A stretch of 64,000 bases of DNA. Source: Burkholderiaceae bacterium. Its GTDB lineage: Bacteria; Pseudomonadota; Gammaproteobacteria; Burkholderiales; Burkholderiaceae_D. The notes under the pieces were generated by a model. The model was not told where the DNA came from, made no database searches, and worked only from the letters and a program-made list of their open reading frames with translations. A program made the position numbers and the translations under genes. Below are positions 47,695-55,837 of the stretch, one piece after another. Numbering within the stretch: the first letter of the stretch is position 1; each line of letters opens with the position of its first letter. The DNA lies in assembly GCA_004298905.1 (NCBI GenBank), contig SCTK01000005.1, forward strand, positions 62,001-126,000. Reading direction: 5' to 3'.

Positions 47695-49179
47695 ATGTCC
47701 GAACGTGATGAATGGTTTGATCTGGCGCGCAAACTGGACTGGGAATTTTCCTATGTGGATGAACGCGCCGTTTTTCCCGAAGATATTTCCGGCACCCCCT
47801 GGCTGTCCCATGCTGTCTGGCAGGATTGGGACGAGCCGTACAAAACCACCTACACCGAATACGTCACCCAGCAGAGCGCCAAGGATGCGGCAGTGCATGC
47901 CGTGCGTGACGCCGTTGGTCAGGTCGAGGATTTCCAAAAACTTGATCCGGCCTGGCTCAATGCCTTGAAACTGCACGCAGCGACCTTGCCACTGGCGGAA
48001 TTTGCGGCGGTGGTGGGCAATCTGCGCGCGGCCCGTTTCGGACGCGATAGTGCCTGGCGCACCACGGCCAATTTTGGCGCCCTGGATGAATTTCGTCATA
48101 CCCAGATTCCGCTGCTCATCATGCATGAGCTGGTGCGCTGGGATCGTCAGTTCGACTGGACCCACAAATTCTTCCACACCAATAACTGGATCGCCATTGC
48201 GGGACGTCATCTGGCTGACGAATTACTGACAACATCCAACCCGATTGAATTTGCAGTGGCGACTAATTTTGTGTTCGAAACTGGTTTTACCAATCTTCAG
48301 TTTGTCGGTTTGTCGGCGGTGGCGCATGCGGCGGGAGATCGCATGTTCGAGACCATGGTGAAAAGCATTCAGACCGATGAGGCGCGTCATGCGCAGATCG
48401 GTCATCCGGTATTGCGCACCTTGATGCAGCACGATCCCGAATACGCGCAGGCGCTGGTCGATAAATGGTTTTGGCGCAGTTGGTTGTTCTTTGCAATCGT
48501 GACCGGCTTTGCGATGGATTACCTGACGCCGCTGCAACACCGTCGGCAATCGTTCAAGGAATTCATGGAAGAGTGGGTGCTCGACCAGTTTCAGCGCAGC
48601 CTGCTCGACATGGGATTGGAACGGCCCTGGTACTGGGATCAATTCATCGCATCGCTCGACTGGTATCACCACATGGTCTATGCCAGTGCCTATACCTATC
48701 GTGCCACCACCTGGTTCGATTTTGTGCTGCCGGGGCCGGAAGAACGCGCCTGGCTGGCGCAGAAATATCCGCAGTCCTGGCCGTCGCTGGAAGCTCGCTG
48801 GGAACGCATCGAACAACGCTGGCAACAATCCGGCCCGGGGGTTGAATGGCATTCGCATGGCGCCACGCCGGTTGGTTTTTGCAATCTGTGCCAGATCGTT
48901 CTGTGCGGCGGCACACCCTCGCACAACACTGCCGAGACCTTGATCCACGACGGACGCAAGTACATCTTCTGTTCCGAACCCTGTCTGCGGATTTTTGCCC
49001 AGGAACCGGAACGTTACACCAGTCATCAGGGTGTGGTGATGCGGATTCTCACCGGCGCGGCCCCGGCCAATCTGCTCGAACTGTTGCGCTACTTTGGTCT
49101 GGAGCAAGATATGTGGGGCAAGGATGTCCAGGGCGGTAACTACCCCTGGCTGCGTGCGGCGGAAGAAAGGAGTCAGTAG
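47695..49179 (+). CDS. tmoA-like: Diiron hydroxylase alpha subunit, toluene/alkene monooxygenase type
   Basis: Catalytic subunit of a soluble four-component aromatic or alkene monooxygenase. All six iron ligands can be placed: Glu102 (LAEFAAVVG), Glu132 and His135 (DEFRHTQ), Glu195 (FETGFTN), Glu229 and His232 (QTDEARHAQ), each offset by two from toluene-4-monooxygenase TmoA. Thr199 matches the active-site gate Thr. A C-terminal YHS-like module (about 394-445) has Cys396, Cys399, Cys426 and Cys430. Length 494 is normal. Aromatic, phenolic or alkene substrates are all possible. It heads an A-B-C-D-E gene order inside a signalling operon. Confidence 0.92.
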   Translation: MSERDEWFDLARKLDWEFSYVDERAVFPEDISGTPWLSHAVWQDWDEPYKTTYTEYVTQQSAKDAAVHAVRDAVGQVEDFQKLDPAWLNALKLHAATLPLAEFAAVVGNLRAARFGRDSAWRTTANFGALDEFRHTQIPLLIMHELVRWDRQFDWTHKFFHTNNWIAIAGRHLADELLTTSNPIEFAVATNFVFETGFTNLQFVGLSAVAHAAGDRMFETMVKSIQTDEARHAQIGHPVLRTLMQHDPEYAQALVDKWFWRSWLFFAIVTGFAMDYLTPLQHRRQSFKEFMEEWVLDQFQRSLLDMGLERPWYWDQFIASLDWYHHMVYASAYTYRATTWFDFVLPGPEERAWLAQKYPQSWPSLEARWERIEQRWQQSGPGVEWHSHGATPVGFCNLCQIVLCGGTPSHNTAETLIHDGRKYIFCSEPCLRIFAQEPERYTSHQGVVMRILTGAAPANLLELLRYFGLEQDMWGKDVQGGNYPWLRAAEERSQ

Positions 49180-49181
49180 AA

Positions 49182-49427
49182 ATGCTGGTGCCACTCTATG
49201 CCTTTTTGCAGGAAGATACCTTGGGTCTGGTCATTCTGGTGCAGGACACCGACAGCATGACCGCCGTGGCCGCCAATCTGCAGCAAGCCGCCTGCATGCG
49301 TGTGGCACCACGCCAGGGCATGCGTGTGCGCTACAACGGCAAGCTGGTGCCGCCGGAGCGCAGCGTGGCAGAGGCCGGGATGGGTGCGCTGGATCGGATT
49401 GATGTGGTGGCAGGGGAGACGTCATGA
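49182..49427 (+). CDS. tmoB-like: Monooxygenase gamma subunit (TmoB-like)
   Basis: An 81-residue ubiquitin-fold small subunit of the hydroxylase. VPLYAFLQEDTLGLVILVQD at the start, the central VAAN followed by RVAPRQGMRVRYNGKLVPP, and the end LDRIDVVAGE correspond to TmoB. It starts 2 bases after the alpha-subunit stop and overlaps the ferredoxin gene by 4 bases. Short proteins like this are hard to call alone; the operon position makes it secure. Confidence 0.85.
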   Translation: MLVPLYAFLQEDTLGLVILVQDTDSMTAVAANLQQAACMRVAPRQGMRVRYNGKLVPPERSVAEAGMGALDRIDVVAGETS

Positions 49428-49753
49428 GCTTTCACAAGGCGATGCCCTTGAGCGATTTATGGTGCGGCGAGATGGCAGCGTGCAGCATCGCCGGCCGCAA
49501 GATTCTGCTGGTGCGCACCGAGCAGGGCGTGTGTGCTTTCGAGGATCGTTGTGCACATTTGGGCGTACCTCTGAGTCAGGGGTCGCTGGCCGCAGGCGTG
49601 ATTACCTGTAGCGCACATCATTATCAGTATGACGTCTATAGCGGTCTAGGTATCAACCCACGCACGGTCTGTCTGAAATCATTTAACGTAAATGTCGAAG
49701 ATGGCGTGGTGTATGTCGATATAGCGCCGGAGCAGCCCAATGAACCCAATTGA
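49424..49753 (+). CDS. tmoC-like: Rieske-type ferredoxin (TmoC-like)
   Basis: A 109-residue 2Fe-2S protein that should deliver electrons to the diiron hydroxylase. The Rieske ligands are Cys43 and His45 in RCAHLG and Cys62 and His65 in CSAHHYQYD. The length is typical of TmoC. Its usual electron source, the TmoF flavoprotein reductase, is not encoded in the cluster, so a reductase from elsewhere is implied. It overlaps both neighbouring genes. Confidence 0.9.
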   Translation: MSFHKAMPLSDLWCGEMAACSIAGRKILLVRTEQGVCAFEDRCAHLGVPLSQGSLAAGVITCSAHHYQYDVYSGLGINPRTVCLKSFNVNVEDGVVYVDIAPEQPNEPN

Positions 49754-50039
49754 AAATGCTGGCTTCACCCATGTCGGGCCCGTGCTGGAAAGCAGCGAGA
49801 CGGCGCGTGGCATTGTGCGCGCGATTCAATCGCTCAACCCAGAGGTGGAGATCTACGATCACGGCGCCTATCTGCGTGTGCTCGCGCCGCAACGTTGTGT
49901 GGTGACGCGTATTGCCATTGAGCGGACGCTGGGCCGGACGTTTCACTTGCCCAGCGATCTGGAATGTGTGATGCCCTCATTCAAGGGGCAGTTTTTCGTC
50001 AACGAGAGTGAGGCGAGATGGACAGCGGGAAACACATGA
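49740..50039 (+). CDS. tmoD-like: Monooxygenase effector protein (TmoD-like)
   Basis: A 99-residue cofactorless regulatory protein that binds the hydroxylase and tunes catalysis. FTHVGPVLESSETARGIVRA near the N-terminus, DHGAYLRVLAPQRCVVTRI in the middle and FHLPSDLECVMPSFKGQF near the end fit the MmoB/TmoD family. It overlaps the Rieske gene by 14 bases and the beta-subunit gene by 4, so translation is coupled. Confidence 0.88.
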   Translation: MNPIENAGFTHVGPVLESSETARGIVRAIQSLNPEVEIYDHGAYLRVLAPQRCVVTRIAIERTLGRTFHLPSDLECVMPSFKGQFFVNESEARWTAGNT

Positions 50040-50974
50040 ACGAGAAGTGCATGAACGGTCAACGCACCTACTGGCATTTATCCGATCTGGGACGCAAGCC
50101 CGAAGATTACGATATTGCGACCACGCGCCTGCTGTACTACCCGGCGCGCGGCTTCGAGGTGCGCACGCCGATTGCCCAATGGTATGAACGCTATCAGCAA
50201 GGCTGTCCCTTGCAGTTGGATGATTGGGACAGTTTTCGCGACCCGCGCGCCACCACCTATACCGCCTATACCCAAGGGCAAAAAGAGAAGGATGCCTTTG
50301 TCAGCCAGTTGCTGCACGCGACCGATCTGCCACGCCACGATCAAAGCCTGCCGTCTGTCTGGGTGGAACGGCTGGAAGATATTCTTGCGCCTTTGCGCTA
50401 TCCCGTGCATGCGCTGCAAATGGTTGCGGCCTATCTGGGGAGCATGGCACCCGGCGGCCGTCTGGTGGTGACCTTCATGCTGCAATCGGCCGATGAAATT
50501 CGCCGTGTGCAATGGCTGGCACAACGCATGCGGCAGTTGCAACACAGCTATCCGGATTTCGGAGTCGACAGTAAAGCAGTCTGGCAAGAAGCGCCACACT
50601 GGCAACCCTTGCGTCGATTGATCGAACAGTTGCTCATCACCTACGACTGGGGCGAAGCCTTCGTCGCATTGAACCTGGTGCTGAAACCTGCGTTCGACGA
50701 TTTGTTTTGTGCACAGCTGGCGCGTCACGCCGCTGCCAGCAACGATACGATGCTGGAAAAACTGCTGGGCTCGCTGCAGGAGGATTGCCGCTGGCATGCC
50801 CTCTGGTCGCAGGAATTTTTGCGTGTGTTGAACGCTCATGGTGCGCGCAACCAGGATTTCATCAAGACTGTCATGGAACGCTGGCAGGATCGTCTGTCTG
50901 GCGTGCTGGAACCGTTGGCTGAAAGAATGACGACACCTCTTCTCTGTACGAGTGATTATGCTGGCAACCATTAA
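50036..50974 (+). CDS. tmoE-like: Monooxygenase beta subunit (TmoE-like)
   Basis: A 312-residue helical ferritin-fold partner of the alpha subunit without iron ligands. RTYWHLSDLGRKPEDYDIAT opens it, followed by DDWDSFRDPRATTYTAYTQG and ITYDWGEAFVALNLVLKP, all typical of TmoE. The ATG at 50036 overlaps the effector stop (ATGA); Met codons at 50018 and 50051 are alternatives. Its 3' end overlaps the following kinase gene. The expected next gene, the reductase tmoF, is replaced by that kinase. Confidence 0.9.
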   Translation: MNEKCMNGQRTYWHLSDLGRKPEDYDIATTRLLYYPARGFEVRTPIAQWYERYQQGCPLQLDDWDSFRDPRATTYTAYTQGQKEKDAFVSQLLHATDLPRHDQSLPSVWVERLEDILAPLRYPVHALQMVAAYLGSMAPGGRLVVTFMLQSADEIRRVQWLAQRMRQLQHSYPDFGVDSKAVWQEAPHWQPLRRLIEQLLITYDWGEAFVALNLVLKPAFDDLFCAQLARHAAASNDTMLEKLLGSLQEDCRWHALWSQEFLRVLNAHGARNQDFIKTVMERWQDRLSGVLEPLAERMTTPLLCTSDYAGNH

Positions 50975-52085
50975 CGCGGATGACTGGCGCGCGATCGAGG
51001 CGCAATTGCGTGAAAGCGAGGAACGCTTTCGCATCATGGCCAATTGTGCGCCGGTGATGTTGTGGATGTCCGGCCTTGATGGACTGTGCAATTTTTTCAA
51101 CGAAGGCTGGCTGCGCTTCAGCGGCCGCAGCATGGAACAGGAACTGGGCAATGGCTGGGCCGAAGGTGTGCATGCAGAAGATTTTCAGCGTTGCATGCAC
51201 GTCTACCTGGACGCATTCGTCGCGCGCCATGATTTTTCAATGGAATATCGTTTGCGCCGTCACGATGGCGAATACCGCTGGATCCTTGATCAGGGTGCGC
51301 CGCGCTTCAGTCCTGACGGCAACTTCCAGGGTTTCATCGGTTCATGTATCGACATTACGGACCGTGTCGATGCAGCGCAGGCACTGACGACACACGCGGA
51401 AGAGTTGAGGCGCAGCAACAGCGAGCTGGAGTTGTTCGCCTATGCAGCTTCACACGATCTGAAATCACCCTTGCGCGGCATCAGCCAACTGGCACGCTGG
51501 ATCGACGAAGATTTGAAAAATTCATTGACGCCGGAAGTTTCCGACCACCTGCGCTTGATGCATGGCCGGATCGCGCGCATGGAACGCATGCTGGATGATC
51601 TGCTCGCGTATTGCCGTGTCGGACAAACAGTCAGCCAGAGGGTCACGGTCGACAGCGGCGGCCTGGCCAGCGAGATTTTTGCCATGCTCGAAGCTCCACC
51701 GGGCTTCCAACTCGTACTGGAGGGCGAGTTGCCGGTCTTTGTCACATTCCAGGCGCCCTTTGAACAGGTGTTGCGAAACCTGATCGCCAACGCCATCAAG
51801 CATCATCACCGCACGTCAGGAACCGTCACAGTGTCGGCCCGGCAATCAGGTCAACTTTATATCTTTGCTGTGGCTGACGATGGCCCCGGAATTGCTCCCG
51901 AATATCAGGAACGCATCTTCACCATGTTTCAGACTTTGCATTCGCGTGATCAAGTGGAGGGCAGTGGCATCGGCTTGGCGCTGGTGCGGAAAACCTTGCA
52001 GGCACACGGTGGAACGGTGACCGTGGAATCCGATGGTGCCCACGGCACAGTATTCCGTTTCACCTGGCCGGCGAAAATGACTTGA
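50958..52085 (+). CDS. Cytoplasmic PAS sensor histidine kinase
   Basis: A 375-residue kinase with no membrane helix. An N-terminal PAS/PAC module (about 10-135; FRIMANCAPVMLWMSGLDG, GEYRWILDQGAPRFSPDG) precedes HisKA with His166 in YAASHDLKSPLRG. The ATPase has NLIANAIKHHH, DDGPGIAPEY and GSGIGLALVRK. The catalytic part is clearly related to that of the kinase at 45392-47251. I chose the ATG at 50958; a GTG two codons earlier is possible. It overlaps the beta subunit by 17 bases, tying its expression to the monooxygenase. Confidence 0.88.
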   Translation: MLATINADDWRAIEAQLRESEERFRIMANCAPVMLWMSGLDGLCNFFNEGWLRFSGRSMEQELGNGWAEGVHAEDFQRCMHVYLDAFVARHDFSMEYRLRRHDGEYRWILDQGAPRFSPDGNFQGFIGSCIDITDRVDAAQALTTHAEELRRSNSELELFAYAASHDLKSPLRGISQLARWIDEDLKNSLTPEVSDHLRLMHGRIARMERMLDDLLAYCRVGQTVSQRVTVDSGGLASEIFAMLEAPPGFQLVLEGELPVFVTFQAPFEQVLRNLIANAIKHHHRTSGTVTVSARQSGQLYIFAVADDGPGIAPEYQERIFTMFQTLHSRDQVEGSGIGLALVRKTLQAHGGTVTVESDGAHGTVFRFTWPAKMT

Positions 52086-52275
52086 AACTTTTTTTGTGCG
52101 GGGCGCACTAACTTTGTGCGGGAAAATTTCTTGGTTCGACTGTTTTTTTTGTCACAGAAATATACTAAATAAAAAACATAGCAGGCGGGATTGTTGCCGT
52201 TAAATCGTTATGACGGTCGAGTAGTTTTGCAGACACGGACGGTGTCCACAATGTCTGTCTATAGGGAGGATCGAC

Positions 52276-54453
52276 ATGGGTAGCATGGGTCTCGAAAACA
52301 GCGATGTCAGCATCCTGCTGGTCGATGATGATGACGTCGATGCCAAGGCCATCGAACGAGCACTGCGTAAACAGGGTACGCGCCACAGACTGGTGCGCGC
52401 GCATGATGGCGTGGAGGCGCTGGAAATTCTGCGCGCCAGCCAGATCCATCGCCCTTACCTGATTCTGCTGGATCTCAACATGCCACGCATGGGTGGGCTG
52501 GAAATGCTCACGGCGTTGCGCCAGGATCCCAAACTATCGGACAGTGTGGTCTTCGTCCTCACCACATCCGCCTCCAGGAGTGATGTTGACGCCGCTTATC
52601 GAAATCATATTGCCGGCTATATCCACAAACAGGAAGTCAGCGGCGGGTATATGGACCTGGTGAAATTGCTGGATGACTACTGGCACGTGGTGATGCTCGC
52701 GCACAAAGACGAATTTTCGGCAACCACGCCGATGCGCCTGCTCATCATTGATGATGACGAGCTGGATCGTGAGGCGGCAATTCGTGCCTTGCGCTCGTCC
52801 ACACAGGAAATGGAAATCGTCGAAGCCGCAACTGCCGCACAGGGCCTGCAATATTTCGCGCAAAATCATTTTGACGCCGTACTGCTCGATTACCGCTTAC
52901 CGGATCAGGATGGTTTGGAGGTGCTGTGCCGCCTGCATGAAAACCGTAATCATTCCTGCGCCATCGTCATGCTCAGCGGCATCGACGACGAAGCCTTGGC
53001 GGCGCGCTGCCTGGAAGCGGGCGCGCAGGATTTTCTGCTCAAGCAGGAACTGCATGCACGGCACCTGATGCGCGCGGTACTGCACGCCAAGCAACGCACT
53101 GAAGCCGATAGCCGTTTGCGCGAAAGTCATGATCGGCTGCGCACGCTGGCGGAAAAAGACACATTAACCGGTTTGGCCAACCGCAATGTGTTTGAAGAAA
53201 ATCTGTTCCGTGCCATCCCACGGGCTTTGCGTTATGGCAGCGCGTTGGCCTTGGTGTTACTCGACCTCGATAATTTCAAACTGATCAATGATGCCTATGG
53301 CCACGACGTCGGTGACCAGCTGTTGATCGAAGTGGCAAAGCGCTTGCAAACAACGATTCGCGATGGCGACATCGTCTGCCGTCTGGGGGGAGATGAGTTT
53401 GCCGTGCTCGCGCATGAGTTCGACAACGATGGCTCGATCCAGACATTGGCGCAGCGATTGCTGAGCATACTGGCAGCGCCCATCAGCATCGGCCGGCTGG
53501 AAGTGCGCGCCACCGCCAGCATCGGCATTGCCACCTATCCTGCATCCGCAACCAACAGCGAAGATTTGCTCAAATGTGCCGATCTGGCGATGTACCGTTC
53601 CAAGCGCGAAGGGCGCAATCAAGTGCATTTTTATTCCAGCGAATTGCAGGACCAAATGCAACGGCGTGTTTTACTGGAGCAGCAATTGCGCCAGGCACTG
53701 GAACATTCCGAGTTTCGTGTGTTTTATCAACCGCAGATCAACGCCGTCAGCGGCAGGATCGATGGCGTGGAGGCCCTGATCCGCTGGCAGCATCCACAAC
53801 GCGGCCTGCTGGCGCCATTTGATTTTCTCGATGTCGCCGAAGAAACCGGCCTGATCGTGCCAATGGGTACCTGGGTTTTGCAGGAGGCTTGCCGGCAATT
53901 GGAACGCTGGCACACGCAAACCGGTAACAAGGACTTGCGCATGGCCGTCAATCTGTCGGCGCAACAGCTGCGCACGTTTGATCTGATCGGATTGGTGCGC
54001 AGCGTGTTGTCCGATTTCGCCGTGCCGCCACACTGCCTCGAACTCGAAATCACCGAAGGCATGTTGATTGCCGACATTGATCACTCGGTTGCACTGTTCA
54101 AGCAGATCGGCGATCTTGGTGTGAGCATTTCTGTAGATGATTTTGGCACCGGCTATTCTTCGCCAACGTATTTGAAAATGCTGCCGATTTCAACCATCAA
54201 AATCGACCGCTCTTTCCTGAATGGCGTGCCCGCCAATCCCAAAGACTGCCGCCTGCTCAAAGCCTTGATCAGCATGGGTAAAAGTCTCGACATGCAGGTG
54301 GTGGTCGAGGGCATGGAAACCGAGGAGCAGAAAAACGCCTGTGTCGAATACGGAGTCGATACTTTGCAAGGTTTCTATTTTTCCCGGCCCGTCCCGGCGG
54401 ATGAAATCTCGGTAAAAATCCTTTTACAAGCAGAGACGTCCCGTAATCCTTGA
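52276..54453 (+). CDS. REC-REC-GGDEF-EAL c-di-GMP response regulator
   Basis: A 725-residue soluble protein. The first receiver (Asp66 in LILLDLNMPRMGG) is very like the stand-alone regulator at 47248-47679. The second receiver has Asp205 in VLLDYRLPDQDG. The cyclase domain has GGDEF at 371-375 with an inhibitory RxxD site five residues upstream (RDGD). The EAL domain has EALIRW from 499, LELEITEG, DDFGTGYSS and VVEGME. Both catalytic domains look intact, so it may make and degrade c-di-GMP. AGGGAGG precedes the ATG. It follows the PAS kinase by 190 bases. Confidence 0.9.
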   Translation: MGSMGLENSDVSILLVDDDDVDAKAIERALRKQGTRHRLVRAHDGVEALEILRASQIHRPYLILLDLNMPRMGGLEMLTALRQDPKLSDSVVFVLTTSASRSDVDAAYRNHIAGYIHKQEVSGGYMDLVKLLDDYWHVVMLAHKDEFSATTPMRLLIIDDDELDREAAIRALRSSTQEMEIVEAATAAQGLQYFAQNHFDAVLLDYRLPDQDGLEVLCRLHENRNHSCAIVMLSGIDDEALAARCLEAGAQDFLLKQELHARHLMRAVLHAKQRTEADSRLRESHDRLRTLAEKDTLTGLANRNVFEENLFRAIPRALRYGSALALVLLDLDNFKLINDAYGHDVGDQLLIEVAKRLQTTIRDGDIVCRLGGDEFAVLAHEFDNDGSIQTLAQRLLSILAAPISIGRLEVRATASIGIATYPASATNSEDLLKCADLAMYRSKREGRNQVHFYSSELQDQMQRRVLLEQQLRQALEHSEFRVFYQPQINAVSGRIDGVEALIRWQHPQRGLLAPFDFLDVAEETGLIVPMGTWVLQEACRQLERWHTQTGNKDLRMAVNLSAQQLRTFDLIGLVRSVLSDFAVPPHCLELEITEGMLIADIDHSVALFKQIGDLGVSISVDDFGTGYSSPTYLKMLPISTIKIDRSFLNGVPANPKDCRLLKALISMGKSLDMQVVVEGMETEEQKNACVEYGVDTLQGFYFSRPVPADEISVKILLQAETSRNP

Positions 54454-54489
54454 CGGATGACCAGACAATTGGCGCCGACATAAAAATAC

Positions 54490-54518
54490 TTGGTATTTCC
54501 ATAAAAGGATAATAAAAT
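54490..54518 (+). promoter_or_regulatory. Predicted promoter of the toxin-antitoxin pair
   Basis: TTGGTA at 54490-54495 and TAAAAT at 54513-54518 are spaced by 17 bases and lie just upstream of the antitoxin gene. The -10 box lies inside the palindrome at 54499-54530, so a protein bound there would block the promoter. Predicted from sequence only. Confidence 0.55.
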
Positions 54519-54530
54519 ATCCATAAATGG
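54499..54530. promoter_or_regulatory. Palindromic operator candidate for TA autoregulation
   Basis: A two-part inverted repeat shares one centre: outer CCAT/ATGG (54499-54502 and 54527-54530) and inner GGATA/TATCC (54507-54511 and 54518-54522), with A-rich spacers. It covers the predicted -10 box and ends next to the GGAGG ribosome-binding site. Autorepression by the antitoxin complex through such sites is usual in type II systems; binding here is inferred. Confidence 0.55.
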
Positions 54531-54539
54531 AGGTACTCA

Positions 54540-54977
54540 ATGAGCCTTGCCTACGCTTATCCCGCCAGCCGCTTTGAACCTGCGGCGCTGGTTGATCTGA
54601 ATTCGAAGCAGGAACGCGAGCGTTTATCCAAATCAGCGCTCAAGGGCTTTTTCAAACTCGCCACGACCTGGCAATTGCGTGATGAAGATGCGCGCGAGTT
54701 GCTCGGCGGACTGTCCAGCAGCGCCTTTTACGAATGGAAGAAGAATCCTGCGCGAGTGCTGGAGGTCGATCGCATCACGCGCATCTCCTACCTCGTCGGT
54801 ATCTACAAGGCACTGCATATTCTCTACGGCGACACTCTGGCGGATGAGTGGATCAATCTGCCCAACAAGAACGCCATCTTCGGTGGCCGGTCGCCGCTGT
54901 CCTACATGCTCGGTGGCGGTTTGCTGGCCATGCTGACGGTGCGCAAGTTGCTGGACGCCCGGCGCGGAGGGCTGTAA
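54540..54977 (+). CDS. Xre/MbcA/ParS-type antitoxin (DUF2384)
   Basis: A 145-residue protein with an N-terminal helical DNA-binding region (about 20-75; GFFKLATTWQLRDEDARELL, then SSAFYEWKKNP). A DUF2384 toxin-binding C-terminal half follows (about 80-140; ITRISYLVGIYKALHILYG, WINLPNKNAIFGGRSPLSYM). That domain order is the hallmark of antitoxins for RES toxins. GGAGG lies 7 bases before the ATG. The RES gene follows with no gap. The protein probably represses its own promoter. Confidence 0.88.
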   Translation: MSLAYAYPASRFEPAALVDLNSKQERERLSKSALKGFFKLATTWQLRDEDARELLGGLSSSAFYEWKKNPARVLEVDRITRISYLVGIYKALHILYGDTLADEWINLPNKNAIFGGRSPLSYMLGGGLLAMLTVRKLLDARRGGL

Positions 54978-55694
54978 TTGGCGTCCAAACCTGCGGGTCG
55001 CCGCAGCAAAATAACGTCTGCGCCGCCGCTGACCTTGCTGCGCCAGTTCGACACCCTGCGTCTGATTCCTTCGCGCTTTGCCGACCAGGAAGATTCCGTC
55101 CTGAGCGCGCTGGCGGATGACAAAGACACCTTGCGTGATCTGTTCGATCTGGATAACGCTACCAATCAAAGATTGATTGGAGAGCAGGGCGGTTTGCCCG
55201 GGATCGGGGTAGACGAGCTGATTTTCGGCGTGCCAAATTTTCGCATCGTCAATGCCGCTTTTACCTATGCCCGGCCCGAAGGCAGCCGCTTCAACGATGG
55301 CGAGCGCGGCGCGTGGTACTGCTCGTTCGACGAAGCCACCGTGCTGGCCGAGATCATCTTCCACAAAACTGTGGAGTATGCCGAGATTGATCGCTTCCAC
55401 GACAGCGTCAGTTATCAAGCCTTGCTGGCCGACTTCACCAGTGTTTTCCACGACCTGCGTGGCGCATCGGCCTACGCCCCCTGTCTGGATCCGCATAGTT
55501 ACGTAGCGTCCCAGGCACTTGCCGCGCAACTGCTGGAAGCAGGTTCGACCGGCATTATTTTTCCCAGCGTGCGCCGTCCCGGCGGCATCAACCTGGCCTG
55601 TTTCCGGCCCGCCCTGGTCGGTCATGTTCGGCGTGCCCAGACCTATCGCCTACACTGGGAAGGCAGCCCGGAACCGCGCATCGAGTGGGCATGA
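54978..55694 (+). CDS. RES-domain toxin (predicted NAD-degrading)
   Basis: RES toxins of the MbcT type deplete NAD+ and are neutralised by a Xre/MbcA antitoxin. The RES core spans about 95-230: GSRFNDGERGAWYCSFDEAT with Arg104 and Tyr114, Glu125 in VLAEIIFH, and the Ser in GIIFPSVRRPGGIN. The 238-residue chain is longer than many RES toxins because of a helical N-terminal extension of about 80 residues. The start is a TTG directly after the antitoxin stop. All key residues look intact, so the toxin is probably active. Confidence 0.87.
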   Translation: MASKPAGRRSKITSAPPLTLLRQFDTLRLIPSRFADQEDSVLSALADDKDTLRDLFDLDNATNQRLIGEQGGLPGIGVDELIFGVPNFRIVNAAFTYARPEGSRFNDGERGAWYCSFDEATVLAEIIFHKTVEYAEIDRFHDSVSYQALLADFTSVFHDLRGASAYAPCLDPHSYVASQALAAQLLEAGSTGIIFPSVRRPGGINLACFRPALVGHVRRAQTYRLHWEGSPEPRIEWA

Positions 55695-55837
55695 AGAGAC
55701 TGAAGGAGTTTGCACGACTTCACAGTTGGCCTTAAAGAACTGGCCTAAAGTAACCGATAGTAGAGCAGGGCGCGGCAACCTTGTGCTCTACACACGGGGA
55801 AGCAAAGACAATATCAAGGTGGCGGTAACGAGAAGCG

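Noticed and set aside
47695-49179. Ribonucleotide reductase or stearoyl-ACP desaturase-like ferritin protein
   Set aside because: The ligand spacing, the FETGFTN segment and the B-C-D-E neighbours specifically match soluble bacterial multicomponent monooxygenases.
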